From positions 2,604,001 to 2,668,000 of the forward strand of contig NZ_CP049257.1 of NCBI RefSeq assembly GCF_011046535.1: DNA of 64,000 nucleotides. Direction: 5' to 3'. The position numbers and the translations under genes are program-made. Under the pieces are notes generated by a model, which saw only the letters and a program-made list of their open reading frames with translations, ran no database searches and was not told the DNA's origin. This DNA is from Nocardioides anomalus. Lineage in GTDB: Bacteria; Actinomycetota; Actinomycetes; Propionibacteriales; Nocardioidaceae. This document shows positions 27,218 through 35,362 of the stretch, one piece after another (position 1 is the stretch's first letter; every line of letters begins with the position of its first letter).

Positions 27218-28054
27218 CTAGTCGTTGAGGCGGACCTCGCCCTGCACCGTCGTGCGGGTGTCCCCTCCCACCCACACCGTCTCCCCCACGCGCCTCACGT
27301 GCACCCGACCGCGCCGGCCGATGGCCGTGCCCTGCGCCGCGACGTACTCCTCGGGCAGGACGGTCCCGGCCAGCCACTGGCCCAGGCTCGCGTTGAGGCT
27401 GCCGGTCACGGGATCCTCGTTGAGGTTGTCGAAGGCACGGACCTCGACGTCGGCGTCGCCGGCCCCGTCGTCCCCACGGTCGCGCCAGGGCCCGGCCACG
27501 CCCACGTCGAGCCCCTCGAGCGCGTCACGGTCCGGGCGGAGGGCGAGGACGGCGTGCGCGTCCTCGAGGAGTACGCCGACCCAGCCCGGGCCGTTGTCGC
27601 ACCACTTGCTGTCCACGACGTCGCTGGCGGTGATGCCGAGCGCGCTGGTCACCCGGGCCAGGACGTCGTCCTCGACCGGACCGTCCTTGATCAACGGCGG
27701 CGCCTGGAAGGCCAGCCGCTCGCCCCGCTCGAGGGTGACCAGGCCGGCGGCGCACTCCTGGACCACCGCGTCGCCGCGCGGGACACCGCCCGCCTCGAGC
27801 CAGGCGTGGGCGCTGCCGAGGGTCGGGTGGCCGGCGAACGGCAGCTCGCGGGCCGGGGTGAAGATCCGCAGCCGGTAGTCGGCCGCGGGACCGGTCGGCT
27901 CGAGCAGGAACGTCGTCTCGCTCAGGTTGGTCCACTGCGCGAAGAGCTGCATCTGCTCGTCGTCGAGGTCGTCGGCGCCGTGCACGACCGCGACCGGGTT
28001 GCCGCTCAGCGGCCGGGAGCCGAAGACGTCGACCTGACGGAACGCGTGGGGCAT
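27218..28054 (-). CDS. PhzF-family isomerase/epimerase-like protein
   Basis: A 278-residue protein with the PhzF fold markers: FRQVDVFGSRPLSGNPVAVV at the N-terminus, LSETTFLL with the catalytic Glu, YRLRIFTPARELPFAGHPTL (conserved phosphate/acid site), and a C-terminal EDPVTGSLNASLG. Family members isomerise or epimerise small acids; PhzF itself acts in phenazine synthesis, but no phenazine genes are present, so only the family can be named. The ATG at 28054 follows 4 bases after the membrane beta-propeller gene, suggesting co-transcription. Confidence 0.88.
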   Translation of the reverse strand: MPHAFRQVDVFGSRPLSGNPVAVVHGADDLDDEQMQLFAQWTNLSETTFLLEPTGPAADYRLRIFTPARELPFAGHPTLGSAHAWLEAGGVPRGDAVVQECAAGLVTLERGERLAFQAPPLIKDGPVEDDVLARVTSALGITASDVVDSKWCDNGPGWVGVLLEDAHAVLALRPDRDALEGLDVGVAGPWRDRGDDGAGDADVEVRAFDNLNEDPVTGSLNASLGQWLAGTVLPEEYVAAQGTAIGRRGRVHVRRVGETVWVGGDTRTTVQGEVRLND

Positions 28055-28058
28055 GCGG

Positions 28059-29345
28059 TCAGCGTGCCAGCACCACGCTCCGGTCCGCTCCCTCGCCCTC
28101 CAGCTCGGTGACGTCCTCGCACGTCGACTCGGTGCCGAGCTGGCAGGTGCGCAGGACCCGGCGCTCGCCGCTGCGCACGACGTACGTGACGCTGCTGCGG
28201 ACGCCCGGCTCGACGGCCAGCACCTGCTCGTCCCGCGACACCCCGGGGTCGAGCTGCTGGCCGCTGCGGGTGTCGTAGAGCACGGGTGCGCCGGTCAGCG
28301 GGTCGGCCGTGGCGACGGTGTTGCCGTCCGGGGCCAGGCGCGCGCCGTGCCCGGGCAGCCGGAAGGTGGTGTTGAACGCCGACTGCACGACCTGGATCCG
28401 GTCGCGGGGCAGCTGGAACACCCGGATGCGGGAGCGGACGTCGAGCAGCGCGACCGGGCTCACCGGCAGCTGGGACGTCGGGCCGGTGGGCAGCAGCGCC
28501 CGGGCGCCGTCGGTGCCCACCAGGTAGACGACGTCGCCGTCGACGGAGACCACGTCGGGGTTGTCGTCGACCTCCGTGCGGACCCGGACGTCGCCGCTCA
28601 CCGCGTCGACGATGCTGACCTCCTTCGTCGACGGGTCGTACCACGCGGCCAGCCCCGTCTCGTCGGTCGCGGCCACCGGTACGCCGGGCGCCTTGTGGCC
28701 GAGGACCTCGCGGCCGCCGTCCTCGCCCGCGTAGACGACCCGGCCCTCGTCGTCGCCGTAGACCACCCCGTCGCCGACCACCGTCATGTCCCGCAGCCCG
28801 TCGACCTCCAGGACCGCGTGGGCGAGGTGGAGCCCACCGTCGGCGTACCAGACCACGCCGGGAGCGGGGTTCTCCTGCCGCTCGACCTCGGCCGGACCGA
28901 CGCCCCCCTCGTCCTTCTTCCCGGGCTCGTGGTCCTCCTCGCCTCCCGTGACCGCCAGGAAGACGGTGACCAGAGCGACGACGAGCACGAGCGGCACGGC
29001 GACCTTGAGGGCCAGCCACCGCTGGGCGCGCCGACGGGCGGCCTCGCGGTCGCGCAGCTCCTCCAGGGTCGGCGGCGCCAGCACCGTGGTCCGCTCGGCC
29101 GCGGCGGCGCGCTCGCCCTCGGGCAGGCGCTGGCGCCGGGCCGCCTCGCGCACGAGCTCGTCGTGCACCAGTCCGTCGCCCCCCGCACCCCCACCCACGT
29201 CGGCCCACGGCCGACGGCACCGCGACAGCGCCTCCGCCGTCGCGTCGGCCGCCTCCTCGGGCCGGATCCCGAGGGTGACCGCGGTCCTGACCAGCACCGG
29301 CCAGCGCGCCGCGACGAAGACCATGAAGTCCGCGTCCGCGCGCAT
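28059..29345 (-). CDS. Membrane-anchored beta-propeller-like protein with sigma-70 region-2-like N-terminus
   Basis: A 428-residue protein of uncertain role. Residues about 4-50 (DFMVFVAARWPVLVRTAVTL then PEEAADATAEALSRCRRPW) resemble region 2 of SigE-like sigma factors. A basic, charged stretch follows, then one membrane segment at about 112-132, an acidic linker, and an outside domain of about 280 residues with repeated beta-strand and turn units (VVYGDDEGRVVYAGEDGG, VRVRTEVDDNPDVVSVDGD and others), ending in a Cys pair (TCQLGTESTC). No region 4 is present. Topology resembles an anti-sigma factor, but with a sigma-like cytosolic part. The start is the ATG at 29345. Confidence 0.65.
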   Translation of the reverse strand: MRADADFMVFVAARWPVLVRTAVTLGIRPEEAADATAEALSRCRRPWADVGGGAGGDGLVHDELVREAARRQRLPEGERAAAAERTTVLAPPTLEELRDREAARRRAQRWLALKVAVPLVLVVALVTVFLAVTGGEEDHEPGKKDEGGVGPAEVERQENPAPGVVWYADGGLHLAHAVLEVDGLRDMTVVGDGVVYGDDEGRVVYAGEDGGREVLGHKAPGVPVAATDETGLAAWYDPSTKEVSIVDAVSGDVRVRTEVDDNPDVVSVDGDVVYLVGTDGARALLPTGPTSQLPVSPVALLDVRSRIRVFQLPRDRIQVVQSAFNTTFRLPGHGARLAPDGNTVATADPLTGAPVLYDTRSGQQLDPGVSRDEQVLAVEPGVRSSVTYVVRSGERRVLRTCQLGTESTCEDVTELEGEGADRSVVLAR

Positions 29346-29471
29346 GTCGCGAGCCTAGGGCGCGGACCCGACCGCCACCTGCTTTCCACAGCCCACCCCC
29401 ACCGGCCAGTTGTGCACAGCCCCCGGACGCCACCACCCCCCGCCGTCGGCGCCCACCACTGGACTCACCCC
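29346..29471. promoter_or_regulatory. Divergent promoter region between the beta-propeller gene and the HNH gene
   Basis: The two genes are transcribed away from each other across 126 bases. The segment is C-rich on the plus strand and contains TTTCCACAGCCC and TTGTGCACAG stretches that are less GC-rich than the surroundings. No defined operator was seen. Confidence 0.3.
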
Positions 29472-30810
29472 ATGACCTCCACCACCGCCACCCCGGACCA
29501 GCTCACGATCGCCCGCAGCCTGCTCGCCACCGTGCGCGCCGACCGCGAGGCCGCCGAGGCCGCGCAGCGCCGGATCCTCGCCGCGGCGGCGGCCTGGGCC
29601 GACGCCCACGCCCTGCCCCCCCGACGACCCCGGCTCCTGGGAGGGCGGGCTCCCGGTCGCCGGCGAGGGTGCGCCCGAGGTGGCCGAGTTCTGCGTGGCC
29701 GAGCTGGCCTGCGCGCTCGGGCTGACCGCCCGGGCCGGGCGCCTCCTGCTCGGCGACGCCGTCGAGCTCTCCCACCGGCTGCCGCGGGTCTGGGAGCGCC
29801 TCCAGGCCGGCGACCTCCCGGCCTGGCGGGCGCGCCGGGTCGCCCAGCAGACGGTGCCGCTCCCGCCCGACGGCGCGGCGTACGTCGACCAGCACGTGGA
29901 GGCGGTCGCCCACCGGGTCGGCCCGGCCCAGCTCGGGCGGCTGGTCGACGAGGCCCGCGTGCGCCACGACCCCGAGGCCGCCGAGGAGCTCCGTCAGGCC
30001 CGGCTGGGCGCACGCCACCTCGACATCGGCGTCCACGACGTCCGGGCCGACGGCACGGTCGCCGTCGAGGGCGTCCTCGACCTGGCCGACGCACTCGACC
30101 TCGAGCACGCCGTGCGGCGCGAGGCGCAGGCGCTGGCCGCCCTCGGCTGCATGGCCCCCCTTGCCGTGCGCCGCTCGATGGCCGCCGGCCAGATCGCCCG
30201 CGGCGACACCCCGCTCGACCTGGTGCTCACCGTGCACGTCGCGGCCTCGGCCCTGGCGGCCGACGCCGCCCCCGGGGAGCTGGCCCGCGTCGACGGCGTG
30301 CCCGGCTTCGTCTCCGCGGCCCAGGTCCGCGAGTGGTGCGGTCGCCCGGACGCCCGCGTGCTGGTGCGCCCGGTCGTCGACGCCGACCAGCACGTCTCCG
30401 TCGACGCCTACGAGGTCTCCGACCGGCTGCGCCACCTGACCGGCCTGCGCGACGTGACCTGCGTGTTCCCCTGGTGCACCCACCACGCCGACCGCTGCGA
30501 CCGCGACCACGTCGTGCCCGAGGCCGAGGGCGGCGCCACCTGCTCCTGCAACGTCGCTCCCCTGTGCCGCCGCCACCACCGCCACAAGACCCACGGCCGC
30601 TGGCGCTACCGCGTCGTCGACCCCGGCACCTACCTGTGGACCAGCCCCCACGGCTACGTCTTCCTGCGCGACCACACCGGCACCCGCGACGTCACCGCGA
30701 CCGCCGGCGCTCCAGCAGCCCACCCCGCGCCGGCCGCGCTCGCCCTCGCCGCCGCACCCCGGCTTTCCGCACCCGAGGAGCCCTCAGGTGATCGCGCCTC
30801 CGCGGCCTAG
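29472..30810 (+). pseudogene. DUF222 / HNH endonuclease, frameshifted in a C-run
   Basis: The coding signal changes frame once. The first 49 codons (MTSTTATPDQLTIARSLLAT and on) read from the ATG at 29472; from the run of seven C at 29616-29622 onward the protein continues one frame over (DDPGSWEGGLPVAGEG, then AEFCVAELACALGL). Removing one C restores a 445-residue protein. The DUF222 helical domain is followed by an HNH nuclease at the C-terminus: CVFPWCTHHADRCDRDHVVP, CSCNVAPLCRRHHRHKTHG, with the expected Cys and His metal ligands. The family is abundant in Nocardioides and mycobacteria, mostly of unknown role. It may be a true pseudogene or a sequencing indel. Its last 12 codons are the seed of the repeats that follow. 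Confidence 0.85.
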
Positions 30811-31640
30811 GGCTGGCGGGGTGCCCGCGCCGGCTGGCAGGTCCCCCGCCGCGGCGGCCCGCCAGCGGAGCCGGCCCTCGGGTGACCGTGTCTCCGCGGA
30901 CGGGGAGCTCGACCGGCCCTGCGCCGGCGCACGGGCCCCAGCCACTGCGGCCGGCCGCCACACGGGCCTTCTTGCCGCGGCCGGCCGCCGGCACCCGAGG
31001 AGCAGTCGGGCGGCCGCGCCTCCGCGGCCTGAGGCGTGCGCCGGGCCCCGCGCCGGCGCACGGGCCCTGGCCACTGCGCCCGGCCGCCGCAGGAGCCTTC
31101 GCACCGCGACCGGCCGCCGGCACCGGGTCGCGGCGGCCCGGTCCTCGCCACGGGAAGAGCCACCGGGCGGGGCCCGCTCCGCGGCCTGGGAGGACCGCGG
31201 GCCCGCACCGGCCGCACGGGCGCAGAGCTCGTGCGGCCGGCCGTCGGCGCTGGGCCGCGGCGGCCGGGCGTCGGCGCAGAGCTCTTGCGCCGGCCGTCGG
31301 CGCTGGGCCGCGGCGGCCGGGCGCCGGCGCCGGAGGACCACCGGGTGAATGCGTCTCCGCGTCCCACGAGCCTCGACCGCGCCAGCCGCCCGGGCTCTCG
31401 CCACCGCGACCGGCGCCGGCGCCCGATGAGCCGCCGCGTGGCTCACGCCCATGCGGCCCTTGAGCGGCAGCGGGCCGTGCGCCGGCCAGCACCGGCCGCG
31501 AGCCCGTTCGGCCGACCATGGGCGCCGGATCGCGGCGGCCCGCCATCGCCACGAGGGGAGCAACGGGTGACCGCGCCTCCGCGGCTCGGGAGCAGCGGTC
31601 TGCCGCGTCGGCGCACGGGCTGACCGGGTACGGCTGGCGC
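30775..31640. repeat. Degenerate repeat array derived from the 3' end of the HNH gene
   Basis: A block of about 33 bases, which in the HNH gene encodes PEEPSGDRASAA plus stop (30773-30810), recurs with decay at 30865-30900, 30997-31029, 31152-31185, 31331-31364 and 31553-31587. The 30997 copy still encodes PEEQSGGRASAA plus a stop. Longer units also repeat: 30921-30960 matches 31050-31089 almost exactly (a spacing of about 129 bases). Every reading frame is largely open because of base composition, but none gives a protein-like sequence, so I annotate no gene here. The array looks like successive duplications of a gene terminus. Confidence 0.8.
31221..31326. repeat. 54-bp near-perfect tandem duplication inside the array
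   Basis: The unit starting CGCAGAGCTC at 31221 is repeated from 31275, with both copies containing GGCCGTCGGCGCTGGGCCGC and a CGGCGGCCGGGCG tail. Only a few substitutions separate the copies, so this is the youngest duplication in the array. Confidence 0.85.
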
Positions 31641-31937
31641 TGGAGCTTGGACGGCCCGGGCCGCAGCCCGGCCGAGGTCTGCTGCCCGATCCGCGCAGGC
31701 CGCCGTACGACGCTGGGCGCGGCCGCTGGAGCCGCCCGGCGGAACGGGCACCCCGGCACCCGGCGCGAGCCCCCCAGTCCGGCGCAGGACCGCCGGCACG
31801 GGGGCCTGCGCGAGCGCCCGGACCGTCAGGCGCGAGTCCACGAGCACCGGACGGCGGCCCCCGCCCCGCTCCGAGAGTCGAGCAGGGGCGAGCCAGAGCA
31901 GGCGGAGACCGACCCGGCGCGAGATCGCAGGCCTAGG
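31641..31937. other. Non-coding stretch after the repeat array
   Basis: About 300 bases with no gene that I can support. It lacks the array's core repeat, has no clear hairpin, and separates the array from the convergent small gene ending at 31938. Confidence 0.4.
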
Positions 31938-32192
31938 TCAGGGATGCAGCGACATCGGCCCGTAGACCTCGCGGTCGGCCTCGAGCAGCGTGACGGCATC
32001 GACGCCGGCGTCGGCGAGGTCGGCCCAGATCTCGCCGACCCAGGACTCGGCGTCGGCCTGGGAGGCGAAGCGGCGGTCCGCCATGTCGCCCGGGACGTCG
32101 ACCTCGGCGCCGGAGGCGTCGAGCAGTCGCCAGCTCCAGGGCCGCTCGGCGGGCGTGGGCGGGCGGAAGGTCGGGGGCTGGTCGGGGAGCAT
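31938..32192 (-). CDS. Small conserved hypothetical protein downstream of gcvT
   Basis: An 84-residue soluble protein, with WSWRLLDASGAEVDVPGD, then RFASQADAESWVGEIWADLA and VTLLEADREVYGPMSL. Short proteins with the same FxSQADAESW...W pattern occur widely in actinobacteria with no assigned function. The ATG at 32192 overlaps the gcvT stop (TGATG); a GTG one codon earlier is also possible. Translational coupling to gcvT is likely. Confidence 0.75.
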   Translation of the reverse strand: MLPDQPPTFRPPTPAERPWSWRLLDASGAEVDVPGDMADRRFASQADAESWVGEIWADLADAGVDAVTLLEADREVYGPMSLHP

Positions 32193-33337
32193 CACGACTC
32201 GCGGACCGAGGGCTGGACGAACGGCGGCTTGGTGAGCTGGAAGATCTCGCGGCGCCCGCGCACGTCGACGCCGACCTCGGCGTCGGGGGCGGCGACGGTC
32301 GAGATGAGGGCCAGACCGATGCCCTTCTTCAGCGTGGGCGAGAAGGTGCCGGAGGTGACCTCGCCGAGGGCGACGTCTGCGGTGAGCGTGACGCGCATCC
32401 CCGGCCGCGGAATGGCGCGGCCGGTGGAGAGGATGCCGCGCAGCACCCGTCGCGGGCCCTCCTCCTTCTCCGTGGTCAGCACGTCGCGGCCCCAGAACTC
32501 CGGCTTCTGCCAGCCGACGGCCCAGCCGAGCCGGCCCTCGTTGGGGGTGGTCGACAGCGAGATGTCCTGACCGTGGAGCGGGTAGCCCATCTCGGTGCGC
32601 AGGGTGTCGCGGGCGCCGAGCCCGCAGGGCAGCATGCCGAACCGCTCACCGGCGGCGACCAGCGCGTCCCAGAGCTGTACGGCGACCGCGTTGGAGGCGA
32701 TCAGCTCGTAGCCCCGCTCGCCCGTGTAGCCGGTCCGGCACACCACGACGCCCTCGTCGCCGGTCTGCTCGCCGGGCACGGGCGCCTCGACGAAGGACAT
32801 GTAGTCGTGGCCGGCGGGGAGGCCGACCGCGGTGAGGACCTCGTCGGACTGGGGGCCCTGGACGGCCAGGACGGCGTACTCGCGGTGCAGGTCGTGCACC
32901 GTCACGCCCTCGGGAGCGGACTCGCCGAGCCGGCGGGCGACCTCGGCGGTGTTGGCGGCGTTGGGCACCAGCAGCACGCGCTCGTCGGTGTGCAGGTAGG
33001 CGATCAGGTCGTCGACGATGCCGCCGGTGGCGTCGTCGCAGCAGAGTGTGTACTGCGCCTGGCCGTGCGCGATCCGGCCGAGGTCGTTGCTGAGCGTCCG
33101 GTTGACGTACGCCGCGGCGCCGGGCCCGGTGACGGTGAGCTTGCCGAGGTGGCTGACGTCGAAGAGGCCGACGGCCTCGCGGACGGCGGTGTGCTCCTTG
33201 ACCACGCCGGAGGGGTACTCCAGCGGCATCGACCAGCCGGCGAAGTCGGCGAACTTGGCGCCGAGGGCGACGTGCCGCTCGTGCAGTGGGGAGGTCAGCG
33301 GTGCGCCACCACCGGGCGCGGGCTGAGGGCCGTCCAT
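32192..33337 (-). CDS. gcvT: Aminomethyltransferase (glycine cleavage T protein)
   Basis: A 381-residue enzyme of family-typical length. SPLHERHVALGAKFADFAGW at the N-terminus, VGLFDVSHLGKLTVTGP, CCDDATGGIVDDLIAY (folate-site Asp), CRTGYTGERGYEL, and GLGARDTLRTEMGYPLHGQD are all conserved T-protein segments. It releases ammonia from the aminomethyl-lipoyl H protein and forms methylene-tetrahydrofolate. The ATG at 33337 is divergent from pepA, 31 bases away. The lipoate synthesis genes lipA and lipB needed for the H protein are about 8-10 kb downstream. Confidence 0.96.
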   Translation of the reverse strand: MDGPQPAPGGGAPLTSPLHERHVALGAKFADFAGWSMPLEYPSGVVKEHTAVREAVGLFDVSHLGKLTVTGPGAAAYVNRTLSNDLGRIAHGQAQYTLCCDDATGGIVDDLIAYLHTDERVLLVPNAANTAEVARRLGESAPEGVTVHDLHREYAVLAVQGPQSDEVLTAVGLPAGHDYMSFVEAPVPGEQTGDEGVVVCRTGYTGERGYELIASNAVAVQLWDALVAAGERFGMLPCGLGARDTLRTEMGYPLHGQDISLSTTPNEGRLGWAVGWQKPEFWGRDVLTTEKEEGPRRVLRGILSTGRAIPRPGMRVTLTADVALGEVTSGTFSPTLKKGIGLALISTVAAPDAEVGVDVRGRREIFQLTKPPFVQPSVRES

Positions 33338-33368
33338 GCCGCGAACCTACCGTGACTATGTTGTGGCG

Positions 33369-34901
33369 ATGAGCACCTACACGCTGCGCAACGCCAGCCC
33401 CGCGAAGACCCGCTGCGACGCGGTGGTCGTCGGGGTGGTCCAGGGCGGCAAGGGTGCCAAGGGCGGTCCCCTGGTCGCCCTGGGCGGCGAGGAGGTGGCC
33501 CACGCCTACGGCCGCACCTTCCGTCCGCTGCTCGCCTCGCTCGGCTTCACCGGCAAGGTCGGCGAGGTCGCGAAGATCCCGACGGCCAAGCAGCTGACCT
33601 CGCCGCTGCTGGTGGTGATCGGGCTCGGCAAGGTGGGCGAGGACGGCGTGCTCGACCCGCGCGTCGTGCGCCGCGCGGCGGGCGTGGCGGCCCGGTCGGT
33701 GAGCAACGCCGCCTCGGTCGCGCTGGCGCTGCCGGCCGACACCCCCGAGCTGGTCCGGGCCGTGACCGAGGGGTTCGTGCTCGGCGGCTACACCTACACG
33801 GCCTACAAGAAGAAGGCCGACGACGACAAGCCGAGGAGCCCCGGCGAGGTGGTCGTGCTGAGCCCGTCGGCGCGCAAGAAGGAGCACGTCCAGGCCTTCG
33901 AGGACGCCCAGCTCGTGGCCGAGCACGTGGCGACCACGCGCGACTGGGTCAACACCCCGCCCGGTGACCTCACCCCGCCGAGCTTCGCCGCCGCGGTCGA
34001 GGCGGCGGTCAAGGACGCGTCCAAGGGCCGCGGCGCGCCGAAGCTGACGGTCACGGTCCGCGACGAGCGGGCCCTGGCCGAACTGGGCTGTGGCGGCATC
34101 CTCGGCGTCGGTGGCGGCTCGGCCGCGCCGCCGCGGCTGGTCGAGATCGGCTACGCGCCGCGCGGGGCGAAGACCCACCTCGCGCTGGTCGGCAAGGGCA
34201 TCACCTTCGACTCCGGCGGCCTGACCATCAAGCCGGCCGCCTCGATGAACGACATGAAGTCCGACATGGCCGGCGCCGCCGCGGTCGTGCAGGCCACGCT
34301 GGCCATCGCCCGCCTCGGGCTCCCGATCCGGGTCACGGCGTTCGCGCCGATGGCCGAGAACATGGTCTCCGGCGACTCGATGCGACCCGGCGACGTGCTG
34401 ACGATGTACGGCGGCACGACGGTCGAGGTCACCAACACCGACGCCGAGGGCCGCCTGGTCCTGGGCGACGCGCTGGTCATGGCCACCGAGCGGCAGCCCG
34501 ACGTCATCCTCGACGTGGCCACGCTGACCGGGCACATGGTGGTCGCGCTGGGCGACAAGGTGGCCGGCGTGATGGGCTCGCAGGACGTCGTCGACGCGGT
34601 GCTCGCCGCAGCCGGGACGGCCGGCGAGGAGCAGTGGCCGATGCCGATCCCCGAGGCCATGGACGAGCGGATCCACAGCAGCCGGGTCGCCGACCTGGCC
34701 CAGCACGACTGGGTGCGGTGGGGCGGCGGGCTGTTCGCGGCGGCGTTCCTGCGCGAGTTCACCGGCGGACTGCCCTGGGCGCACCTGGACATCGCCGGGC
34801 CGGGCTACAACTCCGGCGGGCCCTACGGCCACGTGACCTCGGGCGGGACCGGCTTCGCGGTGACGACGCTGGTCGACTACGCGCGGGCGCTGGCCGGCTG
34901 A
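33369..34901 (+). CDS. pepA: Leucyl aminopeptidase (M17 family)
   Basis: A 510-residue cytosolic metallopeptidase. The catalytic C-terminal domain shows LVGKGITFDSGGLTIKP, MNDMKSDMAGAAAV and VTNTDAEGRLVLGDAL, carrying the two-metal ligands and the signature NTDAEGRL; the N-terminal domain is the usual less conserved half. It removes N-terminal residues, especially leucine, in peptide turnover. The ATG at 33369 is chosen over an upstream in-frame ATG at 33336 because homology starts at STYTLRNASP and the shorter start leaves room for a promoter shared with gcvT. Confidence 0.96.
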   Translation: MSTYTLRNASPAKTRCDAVVVGVVQGGKGAKGGPLVALGGEEVAHAYGRTFRPLLASLGFTGKVGEVAKIPTAKQLTSPLLVVIGLGKVGEDGVLDPRVVRRAAGVAARSVSNAASVALALPADTPELVRAVTEGFVLGGYTYTAYKKKADDDKPRSPGEVVVLSPSARKKEHVQAFEDAQLVAEHVATTRDWVNTPPGDLTPPSFAAAVEAAVKDASKGRGAPKLTVTVRDERALAELGCGGILGVGGGSAAPPRLVEIGYAPRGAKTHLALVGKGITFDSGGLTIKPAASMNDMKSDMAGAAAVVQATLAIARLGLPIRVTAFAPMAENMVSGDSMRPGDVLTMYGGTTVEVTNTDAEGRLVLGDALVMATERQPDVILDVATLTGHMVVALGDKVAGVMGSQDVVDAVLAAAGTAGEEQWPMPIPEAMDERIHSSRVADLAQHDWVRWGGGLFAAAFLREFTGGLPWAHLDIAGPGYNSGGPYGHVTSGGTGFAVTTLVDYARALAG

Positions 34902-34926
34902 CCGCCTCGCGGGCCTCCTCGCGGAG

Positions 34927-35292
34927 CTAGTTGCCCTCGAGCTTCTTGCGGCGGTTGTAGTCGCGCATCCGCTGCGGGATCCCGACCACGGCGGCGTCGT
35001 AGGACGGCACCTGGTGGCGGTTGCAGAACTTGTGCGCCCAGTCCACCGACGGCACCCGGCGGCGCGTCCACTCGCCGTCGTGGGCCACGAGCAGCAGCGT
35101 CACGTCGCTGACCGCGGTGCGGGGCTCCACGAAGCCCTCGACGCCGCGGTGGTTCTGCACGAACTCGTTGAGGTGGTCCTGGTCCACGCCGTCGGATGCG
35201 CGCACGCGCGTCGAGCCGGTGCGGAAGCCGTCGCGCGCCGGCGCCTTCATCCGCGTCCGGCCGCCACCACGGAACCGGTCGAGCCATGACAT
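34927..35292 (-). CDS. Hypothetical basic protein
   Basis: A 121-residue protein with a basic N-terminus (MSWLDRFRGGGRTRMKAPAR), a central strand-rich part (VSDVTLLLVAHDGEWTRRRV) and a basic C-terminus ending RMRDYNRRKKLEGN. It contains one Cys and no membrane segment. I know of similar uncharacterised actinobacterial proteins at this position between pepA and lpd but no function. It is convergent with pepA (25 bases) and divergent from lpdA. The start is the ATG at 35292. Confidence 0.7.
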   Translation of the reverse strand: MSWLDRFRGGGRTRMKAPARDGFRTGSTRVRASDGVDQDHLNEFVQNHRGVEGFVEPRTAVSDVTLLLVAHDGEWTRRRVPSVDWAHKFCNRHQVPSYDAAVVGIPQRMRDYNRRKKLEGN

Positions 35293-35362
35293 GGGGACCA
35301 GTGTGCCCTGGCCGCCCTCAGGCCGGTGTGGACACACGCGACGCAGGTGCAAAGATGAAGGC

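Noticed and set aside
28053..30791. A 912-codon open frame on the plus strand across the beta-propeller gene and HNH gene
   Set aside because: Most of it is antisense to the beta-propeller gene; only the 49 codons from 29472 look real, and they belong to the frameshifted HNH gene.
31000..31600. CRISPR array
   Set aside because: The repeats are degenerate, irregularly spaced (about 90 to 220 bases), coding-derived, and there are no cas genes.
30692..31759. Long open frames on both strands across the repeat array
   Set aside because: They arise because stop codons are rare at this base composition; the translations are Arg/Pro/Ala-rich with no domain and follow the repeats rather than any protein pattern.
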